This document shows positions 38,951-47,615 of a stretch of DNA of 64,000 nt, in pieces. Made by a program: the position numbers and the translations under genes. Each line of letters begins with the position of its first letter. Position 1 is the stretch's first letter. This DNA comes from Sphingomonadales bacterium Ga0077557 (lineage in GTDB: Bacteria > Pseudomonadota > Alphaproteobacteria > Sphingomonadales > Sphingomonadaceae). The stretch is from NCBI GenBank assembly GCA_001464615.1, contig LNFI01000016.1, positions 124,001-188,000 on the forward strand, written 5' to 3'. The notes under the pieces are model-generated. The model was not told where the DNA came from, searched no databases, and saw only the letters and a program-made list of their open reading frames with translations.

Positions 38951-39625
38951 TTAACTTGGCTTAACGACGCCAAGCCATGCCGTGATGAACAGCAGCGCAT
39001 AGACCATGAGCACGAAAATGCGGGTACGGTCCATCGTCCGGCGCAAGGGAATCTCGGTCGCGTCTGACGATCCTTCGGCGATCAACCGACCAAGCTGCGG
39101 GCCAACTGGCTTGAACGCCAGATCGATCAGGATCGCCGCGATAAAGATCAACCCGAACAGCAGCGCCTTCCACGCAAGCCATGGCATGGCGATCGGCGCG
39201 CCAGTCAACAGCGAGGTCGCGCCCAGCCAGAGATAGAAACCGGTGATGGCATATTTGATCAACGCTTCGATCCGCCGATTGCGCGCGGCGCGCGGGGTTT
39301 GATCATGGATGTGCGAATCCCACACCAGCAACAGCCAGGCCAGGCCCGCGCCCCATGCCGCGATGACCAACCAGGTAGGCAGCGCAATCCAACCGCCAGC
39401 TGTCGCCACGCTAAGCGACAAGGGTACCATCAGCGCCCAGGCCGTGCGTGGCCCCATATCGACCGCGACCAACAGCTTCAGCAGCGCGAGTCGCTGGTCG
39501 AGCGAATAACTTTGCCGTTTGCGGAAATGCTGGCCCAGCACGAACACCCCCACGTCACCGCCCAGCCACAGAACGAACAGCAGCAGGTGCGCATAGACCA
39601 GGCTGCGATACGCCATGTCCTCCAT
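38951..39625 (-). CDS. multi-pass membrane protein of unknown function
   Basis: This 224-residue protein has about six hydrophobic segments (SLVYAHLLLFVLWLGGDVGVFVL, LMVPLSLSVATAGGW, LVIAAWGAGLAWLLLVW, IMPWLAW-type pairs, LLFGLIFIAAILIDLAF, IFVLMVYALLFITAWLGV). I do not recognise the family with confidence; it loosely resembles CopD-like or DUF-type haem-associated membrane proteins with conserved His in helix 1. The start could also be ATG 39616, which has GGAGG 4 nt upstream. It shares operator 5 with the divergent TonB receptor 2, so regulation together with the cluster is likely, but its function there is unknown. Confidence 0.7.
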   Translation of the reverse strand: MEDMAYRSLVYAHLLLFVLWLGGDVGVFVLGQHFRKRQSYSLDQRLALLKLLVAVDMGPRTAWALMVPLSLSVATAGGWIALPTWLVIAAWGAGLAWLLLVWDSHIHDQTPRAARNRRIEALIKYAITGFYLWLGATSLLTGAPIAMPWLAWKALLFGLIFIAAILIDLAFKPVGPQLGRLIAEGSSDATEIPLRRTMDRTRIFVLMVYALLFITAWLGVVKPS

Positions 39626-39682
39626 TTCAGTTCGATCCTTTCAATTCGACCCGGCTTGACATGCCGATTGATACATGAAAAT

Positions 39683-39694
39683 TTGTCCGGACAA
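39683..39694. promoter_or_regulatory. TTGTCCGGACAA operator 5 (TonB receptor 2 operon / membrane protein)
   Basis: This is a perfect palindrome 63 nt before the receptor start and 57 nt from the divergent membrane-protein start. A -35-like TTGACA (39656-39661) lies 21 nt before it on the plus strand, so the operator would cover the -10/start-site region. Confidence 0.8.
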
Positions 39695-39757
39695 ATAACA
39701 ATCGAACGAGCAGATCACAGGGACGTCTCAACCAACGCTTTTAAGGGAAACCAGACG

Positions 39758-42289
39758 ATGAAATGGAAGTTTGCGCTAACGACCGCAATTTCGGCAACCC
39801 TGGTCGCCGCACCGGCCATTGCCCAGACATCCCGTGATTCGTCGGGGACCAGCACTGAAACCGCCGCAGACGGGGATATAGGCGTTACCGATATCGTCGT
39901 CACCGCGCAGCGCAGAAGTGAGAATATCCAGGACGTACCGATTGCCATTTCGGCATTTTCCGCAGACCAACTGCGAACGGCCGGCATTTCCAGCGCGCTC
40001 GACCTAGGCCAACTGGTACCAAATCTGATTGCGCAGAATAATACAGGACTGGGGTCAGCCAACGCTTATTATCTGCGCGGGCTTGGCAATACCGAATCGC
40101 TGGCAACATTTGATCCGCCAGTGGGCACCTATGTCGATGACGTCTTCCTCTCGCGTCAAAGCGCCAACAACCTCGCCCTGTTTGACGTCGAAAGGGTTGA
40201 GGTACTGCGCGGCCCTCAGGGCACGCTATTTGGCCGGAACACGACAGGCGGCGCGATCAACGTGATCTTGCGCAAGCCTGGCAAAGAATTTGGCGGCTAT
40301 CTGGAAGGCGGGTACGGTGCCTATAATCGGAAACTTTTCCGTGGGTCGGTCGATCTCCCCGTTAACGATTCGTTTCAGGTCAAGGTTTCTGGCTATTGGC
40401 AAGATGACGACGGCTACACGATCAACAACATCACCCGTCAACGGCTAAACGACGATGACGGGTTCGGGGCAAGAGTAGGCCTTTATGGGGAGCTGTCGCC
40501 GAACGTGCGCTGGAATGCCAGCTATGCCTTCATTCAGGCCGATGGCGAAAATATCCTGAACTTCGACTGCGATCCATCAAATCCTGCCAACTGTAATGGT
40601 CGGTTTTCGGCGACCGGCCTGAGCGAGGTTCCCGGTGCTGCGAATTTTGCTGGCTTGGGCGTCCGCGGTCGTAAGGCCAATTTTGGGCTGGGCAACAAAT
40701 CGGCGACCAATTTGGTCACATCAAACCTGGAATTTGACGTTGCGCGCGATACTACGCTGTCCCTGATCACCGGGTTCGTCAACCAAACTCAACAATTTGC
40801 TATCGATTTCTTCGATGGGCGCTCGGGGCCGACGGTCGCCGTGCCCAACCCACCAATTCGCGGTTTTGCACGCGGCGGGTTCACCATTCTGAATGATTCA
40901 AGGTCGGACCAATTTACGCAAGAAGTGAAACTGAACGGAAAACTGGGCGACAATCTGATCGATTACGTCGCGGGTTTCTACTATCTCAAAGAGGAAAATC
41001 GCACCGATTTTGCTGACGTTTTCGGCGGATCATTGCTACTTGGCGACCGAGTGCTCAACAATAATACCGAGGCATTTGCCGGTTATGTTCAGGCTGATCT
41101 GAACATCACCGACAAGCTAAAGCTAACCGCAGGCGTCCGGTATACTGATGAGACCAAAACGCTGAGCCTGATCGATCAGCGGGCAATGTGCGCCGTGGCA
41201 ACGCCACCGGCGAACTGCTTGTTCGATCCCAATTTCTTCGTCCCCGCAAATGGCACCACGGTGCCAACACGCGTTGCAATTCCCTTGCGCCTACGAACCG
41301 GGCAAACGACGCCGCGCTTTGCAATCAACTACAAGGTTAATGACGACATCCTGCTATACGCCAGTGCGACGCGCGGGTTCAAATCCGGCGGATGGAATGC
41401 GCGTGGCACCGCGCCGTCCGGTGTGCTTCCATTCACGCCCGAAACCATCTGGAGCTATGAGGGCGGCATCAAATCCGAATTTTTCAACCGCAAACTGAGG
41501 GCTAACATCACGGTTTATCACGCCGATGTCAGCGACCTTCAGACCCCTGCGGGCATCATCAATCCGACAACCGGGGTACTGAGCTTTGTCACCAGAAACT
41601 TCGCCGATTATAAAAATACCGGCGTTGAGGCGGAATTTACGCTGGTGCCGACGCGGGGGCTGAACCTGTACGTCAATGTCGGATACCAAAATGATCATTA
41701 TTCGATCAATAATCGCGCACCGGCATTCGACCAGTTTGGCGTGCAGTCGGTGGCGGGGCAGCTTGCCGATTGCCGACGCCAGTTAGCCGCCGGTCAAGTG
41801 CCGGTAACGCCAAATACCGCACCAGCGGGCACACCGGCCAACAATGCCCCCGCATGCGGGGTTGGCATCGTCACCGCGCAAGGCTCGATAGCGACGCCGG
41901 TACGCACGCCCGATTTTACTATCGCCGTCGGGGGTAGTTATGATGCGCCAATCGGCCGCTACTCGCTCACCCCATCCGTCAATGCCAGTTATCATACCGA
42001 TCAGGAAGTACAGACCGCCAATCTGTCATTGCGCGCAGGATCAATTACCGGGCCAAATGGCACCTTCCCATCCAACCCCAATAGCGGCGCGCTTCTGTTG
42101 GGATCGTTCAGCCAAGCGGCATGGGTGGTGAATGCCGGCCTGGCGCTCAATGGGCCCAACAAGCTTTGGCAATTGTCCGTGCAATGCACCAATTGCTTTG
42201 ATGAGGCATTCACGCAATCGGCTTTGTCGAATACGACCTATCTCAATCCCCCGCGTATGTGGACCATTCGCGGGCGCGTAAACTTTTGA
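39758..42289 (+). CDS. TonB-dependent outer membrane receptor 2
   Basis: This 843-residue receptor starts at ATG 39758 with AAGGGA upstream; a much longer frame opening at 39299 is antisense to the membrane protein and rejected. It has a signal peptide (MKWKFALTTAISATLVAAPAIAQ), a TonB-box-like DIVVTAQRR, the plug SENIQDVPIAISAFSADQL...LGQLVPNLIAQNNTG and ERVEVLRGPQGTLFGRNTTGGAINV, then the barrel ending RMWTIRGRVNF. It is the head of a nine-gene plus-strand operon. It differs clearly from receptor 1, so the two may take up different forms of the substrate. Confidence 0.95.
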   Translation: MKWKFALTTAISATLVAAPAIAQTSRDSSGTSTETAADGDIGVTDIVVTAQRRSENIQDVPIAISAFSADQLRTAGISSALDLGQLVPNLIAQNNTGLGSANAYYLRGLGNTESLATFDPPVGTYVDDVFLSRQSANNLALFDVERVEVLRGPQGTLFGRNTTGGAINVILRKPGKEFGGYLEGGYGAYNRKLFRGSVDLPVNDSFQVKVSGYWQDDDGYTINNITRQRLNDDDGFGARVGLYGELSPNVRWNASYAFIQADGENILNFDCDPSNPANCNGRFSATGLSEVPGAANFAGLGVRGRKANFGLGNKSATNLVTSNLEFDVARDTTLSLITGFVNQTQQFAIDFFDGRSGPTVAVPNPPIRGFARGGFTILNDSRSDQFTQEVKLNGKLGDNLIDYVAGFYYLKEENRTDFADVFGGSLLLGDRVLNNNTEAFAGYVQADLNITDKLKLTAGVRYTDETKTLSLIDQRAMCAVATPPANCLFDPNFFVPANGTTVPTRVAIPLRLRTGQTTPRFAINYKVNDDILLYASATRGFKSGGWNARGTAPSGVLPFTPETIWSYEGGIKSEFFNRKLRANITVYHADVSDLQTPAGIINPTTGVLSFVTRNFADYKNTGVEAEFTLVPTRGLNLYVNVGYQNDHYSINNRAPAFDQFGVQSVAGQLADCRRQLAAGQVPVTPNTAPAGTPANNAPACGVGIVTAQGSIATPVRTPDFTIAVGGSYDAPIGRYSLTPSVNASYHTDQEVQTANLSLRAGSITGPNGTFPSNPNSGALLLGSFSQAAWVVNAGLALNGPNKLWQLSVQCTNCFDEAFTQSALSNTTYLNPPRMWTIRGRVNF

Positions 42290-42846
42290 CGTCCCCGATC
42301 GGCAGACGCGAAGTGTTAACCGGAATAACGGGTGCCGCCTTGGCGGCGGCATCCGTTGCCGGTGCCAAAGCACCGGCGAGCGGGCTTGATATCAGCCGGC
42401 TTGTCCGCACCGCTCTGTTCGTCAGCGACATTGACGTAGCGACATCATTCTACCGAGACCTTTTGGGGCTCGATCAGCTATTTTATTCGGGCAAGTTTAC
42501 CGGGCCGATAGTTGGGCAATTGCTGGGCATTCCGGCGGGCGCCACCACCATCGCGCGCATATTAAAGGTGGAAGGTCCACCATTCGGGATGATTGGCTTG
42601 TTTCAGGTCGTCGGCGGCAAATTGTCGCGCGTTCGGAAACAGCGCGGATCTGTCAACATCGGAGAGAGCGTTCTCGTGTTTTACATGCCTTCGCTGGACC
42701 CGCTCGTCGACAGGCTAAACGCCTCACACTGGCAAATTTTGTGCCCGCCAACCAGCCTTGTCCCAGGATCACGCGAGATGAGCTTTTATGGCCCGGACGA
42801 TGTGCTGATCAACGTGATCGAGCGCAATCATCGCGCCATTATATGA
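42259..42846 (+). CDS. VOC family protein with Tat-like signal
   Basis: This 195-residue protein begins inside the receptor gene (ATG 42259; TTG 42286, overlapping the receptor stop as TTGA, is an alternative). The N-terminus has a twin-arginine motif, GRREVLTG, followed by the hydrophobic run ITGAALAAASVAGAKA, so export by Tat is plausible. The VOC fold follows: ISRLVRTALFVSDIDVATSFYRDLLGLDQLF and GESVLVFYMPSLDPLVDRLNASHW, ending YGPDDVLINVIERN. A periplasmic VOC enzyme directly behind an outer-membrane receptor suggests chemistry on the substrate before it enters the cytoplasm. Confidence 0.8.
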   Translation: MDHSRARKLLTSPIGRREVLTGITGAALAAASVAGAKAPASGLDISRLVRTALFVSDIDVATSFYRDLLGLDQLFYSGKFTGPIVGQLLGIPAGATTIARILKVEGPPFGMIGLFQVVGGKLSRVRKQRGSVNIGESVLVFYMPSLDPLVDRLNASHWQILCPPTSLVPGSREMSFYGPDDVLINVIERNHRAII

Positions 42847-43580
42847 CCGCGTTTCGGCCAATCCCCCGCCTGCGTGGCCGGGTCGAGTATCGGAAGACCG
42901 GCTCCAACACCCTGTGGGGATTTGAAGACTGGTCGATCACGCGCGGTGCCGATGGCCTGCGGGTAATGGCCGCGCACTGCGAGATGACGCTGACCGGCGG
43001 CGACGGTGCCCACCAGAATGTGGTGCGCGATTCTGTGCTGTCAGTGCATCCCGATTTTCATCCGCACGATGCCTTTGTCCGCATCATGCGCGAAGGTGCG
43101 GTGACGGGCACAGGCTGGTTCCGCTTCACCGATAGCGAAGCGACCTGTGAAAGCTGGACCCGCGACGAAGGCAGGGTCAGCCAATCGATACCGATCGAGC
43201 GACCGATCCGCGGCTTCGGCATCCACGCGGTGCAGGGCGATGGCTGGCTGGCGTCGACCTTCCCCTATCACAAGGGCGTCGGCCATCGGCAGTTTTTCGG
43301 CCGCAACCTGCTCCATTCGGTGCACCATCTGGGCGCGACCGGGCCGATGATCACGACCAGCGGATCGGGGCTCGACTATGTTGGCCGCGAGACCATCACG
43401 GTGCCGGCCGGAACCTTCGATTGCCACCATGTCGCCTTTGTCGGGCTGACCAATGCCCACCCGCCCTATGACATGTGGGTGAGCGCTGACGGCGATTTCC
43501 TCTATGTTCGCGGCGTCGTGTCCGGATACATGGACTCGACCTTTGAGCTCGCTGAGCTCAGCCGGGAGCATGGCTCATGA
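42843..43580 (+). CDS. conserved hypothetical protein, family A (copy 1)
   Basis: This 245-residue protein starts at ATG 42843 (ATGA overlap with the VOC gene). I do not recognise a named family. It is a paralogue of the protein at 49179-49910: both share TGTGWF/GSGWF, a GR(V/L)SQ segment, ETITVPAGTFDCHHVAF versus ETVTVAAGTFACRHFAF, and YDMWVSADGDFLYVRG versus YDIWVTADDDAVFVQG. The VPAGTF...V segment recalls DUF3108-like lipocalin-fold proteins. No signal peptide or membrane segment is visible. It is coupled to a downstream MFS carrier by ATGA. Confidence 0.75.
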   Translation: MTAFRPIPRLRGRVEYRKTGSNTLWGFEDWSITRGADGLRVMAAHCEMTLTGGDGAHQNVVRDSVLSVHPDFHPHDAFVRIMREGAVTGTGWFRFTDSEATCESWTRDEGRVSQSIPIERPIRGFGIHAVQGDGWLASTFPYHKGVGHRQFFGRNLLHSVHHLGATGPMITTSGSGLDYVGRETITVPAGTFDCHHVAFVGLTNAHPPYDMWVSADGDFLYVRGVVSGYMDSTFELAELSREHGS

Positions 43581-44806
43581 GCGAATTCAAAAAGGGCTGG
43601 CGCGTCCTGACGGCATCGTTGCTGGGCGTCGCCTGTGGGGCGTCGCCGTTGCCGTTCAACGTCCTGCCGCTGGTAATGGGGCCGATCCACACCGAATATG
43701 GCTGGGATTTCGCCGCGATCGCGGGCGGCGTGACGATCTTCGGAATCATCGCATCGCTGCTGGCGCCGCTTTATGGATCAATGGCCGACCGGTTCGGCGT
43801 GCGCCCGGTAGCGATCGGATCGCTGATCGGGTTCATCATCGTGTTTGCCGCCTTTTGGTTCGTGCCCGGCAGCTTGCCCGGCTGGTGGGCATTCTGGGCA
43901 GTGCTGGGGCTGATCGGGATTGGATCGACCCCGGTTACCTGGAGCCGCGCGGTGAGCATGTGGTTCGCCAAGAATCGCGGGCTGGCGCTTGGCATCATGC
44001 TGATCGGCACCTCGCTCGCCGCGATCATCGTCCCCAAGGTGGCGGTCGCGGCGATTGGCTATGGCGGGTGGCGACTGGCCTTTCCGATCGTCGCCCTGTT
44101 CCCGCTGCTGATCGCGCTACCCGTCGCGTTGCTCTGGTTCCGCGAGCCGCGCGCTGACGAGCGTCCGGCGGGTGTGACGGATGCCCAGGGACAACTGATT
44201 GGGCTCAGCTTGCGCCAGGCGATGCGCGGCCACCGTTTCTGGGTGCTGATCCTGTCGATCCTGCTGATCGCGCTCGCTTATGGCGGGGCGCACATCCACA
44301 TGGCGCAGATCGTCGCGCTGCATGGCTTTACGCCGGTGGATGCCGCCAGCGTGCTCGGTGTGGTGGCGCTCGGCATCCTCGCCGGGCGAGTGCTGGTGGG
44401 ATTGCTGTTCGACCGATTCTGGGCGCCGGGCATTGCCTTTCCAGCGATGCTGCTGCCCGCGATCGCCGCTTATCTGCTGGTAGGGAATACGGCTGGACTG
44501 TCAGTGATCATGACCGGCGGTTTCCTGCTTGGCTTTGCGGCGGGGGCGGAGAGCGACGTGATCGCCTTCCTGGCGGCGCGCTATTTCGGGATGGCCAATT
44601 ACGGGGCGATCTATGGCGCGCTCTACATGCCATTCGGCATCGGCAGCGCGATTTCGCCAATCCTGTATGGCGTGGTCCGCGATCGGACGGGCAGCTATGA
44701 TTTGATGCTGATGGCAGCAGTCGCGATGTTTGCGGTGGGCGGCGCCCTGCTGCTGACGCTCGGACGCTATCCACAACTGGGCGCGGAGGATGGCCATGCT
44801 GGCTGA
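43577..44806 (+). CDS. MFS transporter
   Basis: This 409-residue carrier has twelve hydrophobic segments. The loop 2-3 motif is GSMADRFGVRPVAIG, and SRAVSMWFAKNRGLALGIMLIGTSLAA and the helix 7-8 region GAHIHMAQIVALHGFTPVDAASVLG resemble oxalate/formate or monocarboxylate-type MFS proteins. It belongs to a different subgroup from the spinster-like carrier at 22026. It likely imports an organic acid or the compound delivered by TonB receptor 2. The start overlaps family A copy 1 (ATGA) and the end overlaps the FAD oxidase gene. Confidence 0.88.
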   Translation: MSEFKKGWRVLTASLLGVACGASPLPFNVLPLVMGPIHTEYGWDFAAIAGGVTIFGIIASLLAPLYGSMADRFGVRPVAIGSLIGFIIVFAAFWFVPGSLPGWWAFWAVLGLIGIGSTPVTWSRAVSMWFAKNRGLALGIMLIGTSLAAIIVPKVAVAAIGYGGWRLAFPIVALFPLLIALPVALLWFREPRADERPAGVTDAQGQLIGLSLRQAMRGHRFWVLILSILLIALAYGGAHIHMAQIVALHGFTPVDAASVLGVVALGILAGRVLVGLLFDRFWAPGIAFPAMLLPAIAAYLLVGNTAGLSVIMTGGFLLGFAAGAESDVIAFLAARYFGMANYGAIYGALYMPFGIGSAISPILYGVVRDRTGSYDLMLMAAVAMFAVGGALLLTLGRYPQLGAEDGHAG

Positions 44807-46343
44807 GGTCTCGATGCTCGACGCGCTGGTTGCAGCAGTTGGCGAAGACGCGCTGCTCAGCGATCCGGCATCGCTTGAGCTTTACGGGCAGGATGTGTTC
44901 TCGATCGGCCACCGCCCGATCGCGATCCTGCGCCCGCGCGATATCGAGACGCTGGCGGCGGGGGTGACGGTCGCCGCTCGGCAGGGGCTCGCCATCGTCC
45001 CGCGCGGCGGCGGGATGAGCTATACCTCCGGCTATCTGCCCGATGGGCCGGGGGCGCTGGTGGTCGATATGGCGGCGATGGACCGCATCCTCACGATCGA
45101 CCCGGCCGACATGACGGTGACGGTGGAGGCCGGCTGTTCCTGGGCCAAGCTCTATGAAACGCTCCATCCATTGGGGCTCAGGACACCGCTTTGGGGCACG
45201 CTGTCGGGCATTCGCGCAAGCGTCGGCGGCGGGATGAGCCAGAACGGGCTGTTCTGGGGCGCGCGCAACGGATCGATCTCGGCGACGGCGCTATGCTTCG
45301 ATGTCGTGCTGGCGGATGGCGGCATCGTGCGCACCGGCAGTGACGTGCTGCGCCCATTCGGGCCCGACATTACCGGGCTGTTTGCGGCGGATTGCGGGGC
45401 GCTGGGGATCAAGGCGCATGTCACGCTGCCGCTGATCCGCGAAGCGAGCCATTTCGCTTATGGCAGTTTCGCCTTCGACACGCCCGAGCAGTTCACGGCG
45501 GCGATGAGCGAGATTGCGCGCGCCGGTCTCGCGTCCGAAAGCTTCGGCTTCGATCCCTTCCTGCAGGCGCAGCGGATGAAGCGCGACAGCCTGGGCGCCG
45601 ACGCCAGGGCGCTGGTCGGGATGATGAAGGCCCAAGGCGGGTTCTGGAAGGGGCTGAAGGAAGGCGCGAAGGTTGTCGCGGCGGGCCGCTCCTTCCTCGA
45701 CGACGCCACCTTTTCGATCCACACGATTGCCGAAGGGCGCAACCAGCCAAGCGCTGACGCCGATATGGCGGCGATCCGTGCAATTGTCGCGCAAGCTGGC
45801 GGGCGCGAGGTCGAGAACACGATCCCCAAGGTGTTGCGCGCCAATCCCTTCCCGCCGGTCAATTCGATGTTGGGGCCCAGCGGCGAGCGCTGGGTACCGG
45901 TGCACGGCATCGTCCGCCATTCCAAGGCGCTGGCCACAATCGAGGCCGTAATCGCGCTATTCGAAGCGCATGCAGTGGAAATGGAGCGGCTGGGGATTGG
46001 CGCGGGCTATATGTTCCTGCCCGTTGCGACCACCGGGTTCCTGATCGAGCCGGTGTTCTACTGGCCCGATGCGCAGGCGGCGCTGCACAAGGACAGCGTC
46101 GAGGCGGCACACCTGGCCAAGCTGCGCGACTTTCCCGCCAATGCGGAAGGCCGTGCGCTGGTGGAGAAATTGCGGGCAGAGATTATCGCGATTTTTGGAC
46201 GCATGGAGGCGATCCATTTTCAAATCGGGCGGACTTACCCGGTGAAGGCGCGGAGCGACCCGGGCGCCTGGGCCATGCTGGAGGCGGTCAAGGCGGCGGT
46301 CGATCCGGAGGGACGGATGAACCCGGGAGTGCTGGGGTTGTGA
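44796..46343 (+). CDS. FAD-linked oxidase (VAO/4-cresol dehydrogenase-like)
   Basis: This 515-residue flavoprotein has an FAD_binding_4 domain (residues about 40-215: LAIVPRGGGMSYTSGYLPDGPGALVVDM, VTVEAGCSWAKLYETLHPLGLRTPLWGTLSGIRASVGGGMSQNG) and a C-terminal cap ending RSDPGAWAMLEAVKAAVDPEGRMNPGVLGL. ATG 44796 is preferred over 44790 because GGAGG then has a 6-nt spacing. Such enzymes oxidise alcohols, alpha-hydroxy acids, amines or p-alkylphenols. There is no obvious covalent-FAD histidine in the PRGGG motif. It precedes the third repeat. Confidence 0.9.
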   Translation: MLAEVSMLDALVAAVGEDALLSDPASLELYGQDVFSIGHRPIAILRPRDIETLAAGVTVAARQGLAIVPRGGGMSYTSGYLPDGPGALVVDMAAMDRILTIDPADMTVTVEAGCSWAKLYETLHPLGLRTPLWGTLSGIRASVGGGMSQNGLFWGARNGSISATALCFDVVLADGGIVRTGSDVLRPFGPDITGLFAADCGALGIKAHVTLPLIREASHFAYGSFAFDTPEQFTAAMSEIARAGLASESFGFDPFLQAQRMKRDSLGADARALVGMMKAQGGFWKGLKEGAKVVAAGRSFLDDATFSIHTIAEGRNQPSADADMAAIRAIVAQAGGREVENTIPKVLRANPFPPVNSMLGPSGERWVPVHGIVRHSKALATIEAVIALFEAHAVEMERLGIGAGYMFLPVATTGFLIEPVFYWPDAQAALHKDSVEAAHLAKLRDFPANAEGRALVEKLRAEIIAIFGRMEAIHFQIGRTYPVKARSDPGAWAMLEAVKAAVDPEGRMNPGVLGL

Positions 46344-46354
46344 CGGCGAAGCTA

Positions 46355-46552
46355 AATCCTCCTTGGCACGTGGAGGGTGTTGGAACATTGGATGGCCCCC
46401 GGCCATCCAAGATCGGGCCTGGGATGCGCGATCTCGTTCCAACACATGCGCAGCATGGTGGAGGGGGCGTGCCGCAGGCGTCGCGCTTGTGGAGGTCCCC
46501 CTCCACCATTTGCCTTCGGCAAACGGTCCCCCTCCCCGTGCCGGGGAGGATT
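46355..46552. repeat. intergenic palindromic repeat, copy 3 (long form)
   Basis: This 198-bp element has AATCCTCC and GGGGAGGATT ends. It contains an extra inner inverted segment GTGTTGGAAC...GTTCCAACAC of about 75 bp that is nearly identical in copy 4. Its right end supplies GGAGG upstream of the nitrilase-fold gene. Confidence 0.85.
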
Positions 46553-46562
46553 GAGAGTGGCC

Positions 46563-47615
46563 ATGGCTGACACCTATGCCGCCGTGGCGATGCAACTCAC
46601 AGCGCGATCGGTCGAGCGTTGCGCCGATCGGGCCGAGGCTTCCACGCAGATGCTGGCGATGATCGAAGCGCTCGGCCCCAAACTCCGGTCAGCGGCGATC
46701 TTCATCCAGCAATATGGTGGGTCGCCAGTGCGCCTCGCCGTGCTGCCGGAGTATCTGCTCACCAGCTATCCCGGCCGCATCACCGTGCCCGACTTTGCCG
46801 AGAAAGCAGCGCTCGACATGGACGGGCCGGAATATGCGGCACTCGGCAAGCTCGCGCAGAGCCTGAACCTGTTCCTCGCGGTCAATGCCTATGAGCGTGA
46901 CCCGCATTTTCCGGGGTTGTACTTCCAGGCCAGCGTGATCCTGGCGCCCTCGAGCGAGGTCGTGCTGCGCTATCGTCGGCTCAATTCGATGTTCGCGCCG
47001 ACGCCGCATGATGTGTGGTCGAAATATCTCGACATTTACGGGTTGGACGGCGTGTTCCCGGTGGCGAAGACCGAGATCGGCAATTTTTCGGCGATTGCCT
47101 CAGAAGAAATCCTCTACCCCGAAATCGCCCGCGCCCATGCGCTGCGTGGCGCGGAGATCTTCGTGCATTCGTCATCGGAAATCGGTTCCCCGCTCGCCAC
47201 GCCGAAAGCGATTGCGAAGCGCGCGCGCGCGTTCGAGAACATCGCCTATGTCGTCAGCGCCAACACGGCGGGGATTGAGGGCACCGCGCTCCCGCTCGCC
47301 TCTGCCGACGGCAATTCGATGGTGGTGGATTACAAGGGCCAAGTGCTGAGCGAGTCCAATGCGGGCGAGACCTTCACCGCTTTCGCCGATATCGACCTCG
47401 CCGCGCTGCACGCCCAGCGCCGCAAGCCCGGCATGACCAACCAGCTCGCGCGGCAGCGGCTCGAACTGTTCGCGCCCATCTATGCAGGTCGTGCGGTGCA
47501 GCCCGCCAACAGCTTGCTTGATGCCGATGGCAACCACGCCGTCCCGGACCGCGAGCATTTTCTGCGCGTGCATGAAACCGTTATTGAACGCCTCTCCAAG
47601 GATGGCCTGATATGA
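46563..47615 (+). CDS. nitrilase-fold (carbon-nitrogen hydrolase superfamily) protein lacking catalytic Cys
   Basis: This 350-residue protein has nitrilase/amidase layout. The active-site Glu region is VLPEYLLTSYPG. The catalytic Lys position reads YRRLNSMF (Arg) and the catalytic Cys region reads GNFSAIASEEILYPEIARAHALRGAE, where Cys should stand before the YPE motif but Ser or Ala is found. The only cysteine in the protein is near residue 20. Hydrolysis by the usual thiol mechanism is therefore unlikely. GTG 46557 is an alternative start with ideal spacing to the GGAGG of the repeat. It is coupled by ATGA to the methyltransferase gene. Confidence 0.85.
   Translation: MADTYAAVAMQLTARSVERCADRAEASTQMLAMIEALGPKLRSAAIFIQQYGGSPVRLAVLPEYLLTSYPGRITVPDFAEKAALDMDGPEYAALGKLAQSLNLFLAVNAYERDPHFPGLYFQASVILAPSSEVVLRYRRLNSMFAPTPHDVWSKYLDIYGLDGVFPVAKTEIGNFSAIASEEILYPEIARAHALRGAEIFVHSSSEIGSPLATPKAIAKRARAFENIAYVVSANTAGIEGTALPLASADGNSMVVDYKGQVLSESNAGETFTAFADIDLAALHAQRRKPGMTNQLARQRLELFAPIYAGRAVQPANSLLDADGNHAVPDREHFLRVHETVIERLSKDGLI

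Noticed and set aside
39299..39757. N-terminal extension of TonB receptor 2 from 39299
   Set aside because: It lacks a signal peptide, crosses the operator and is antisense to the membrane protein; ATG 39758 has a ribosome site and a good signal peptide.
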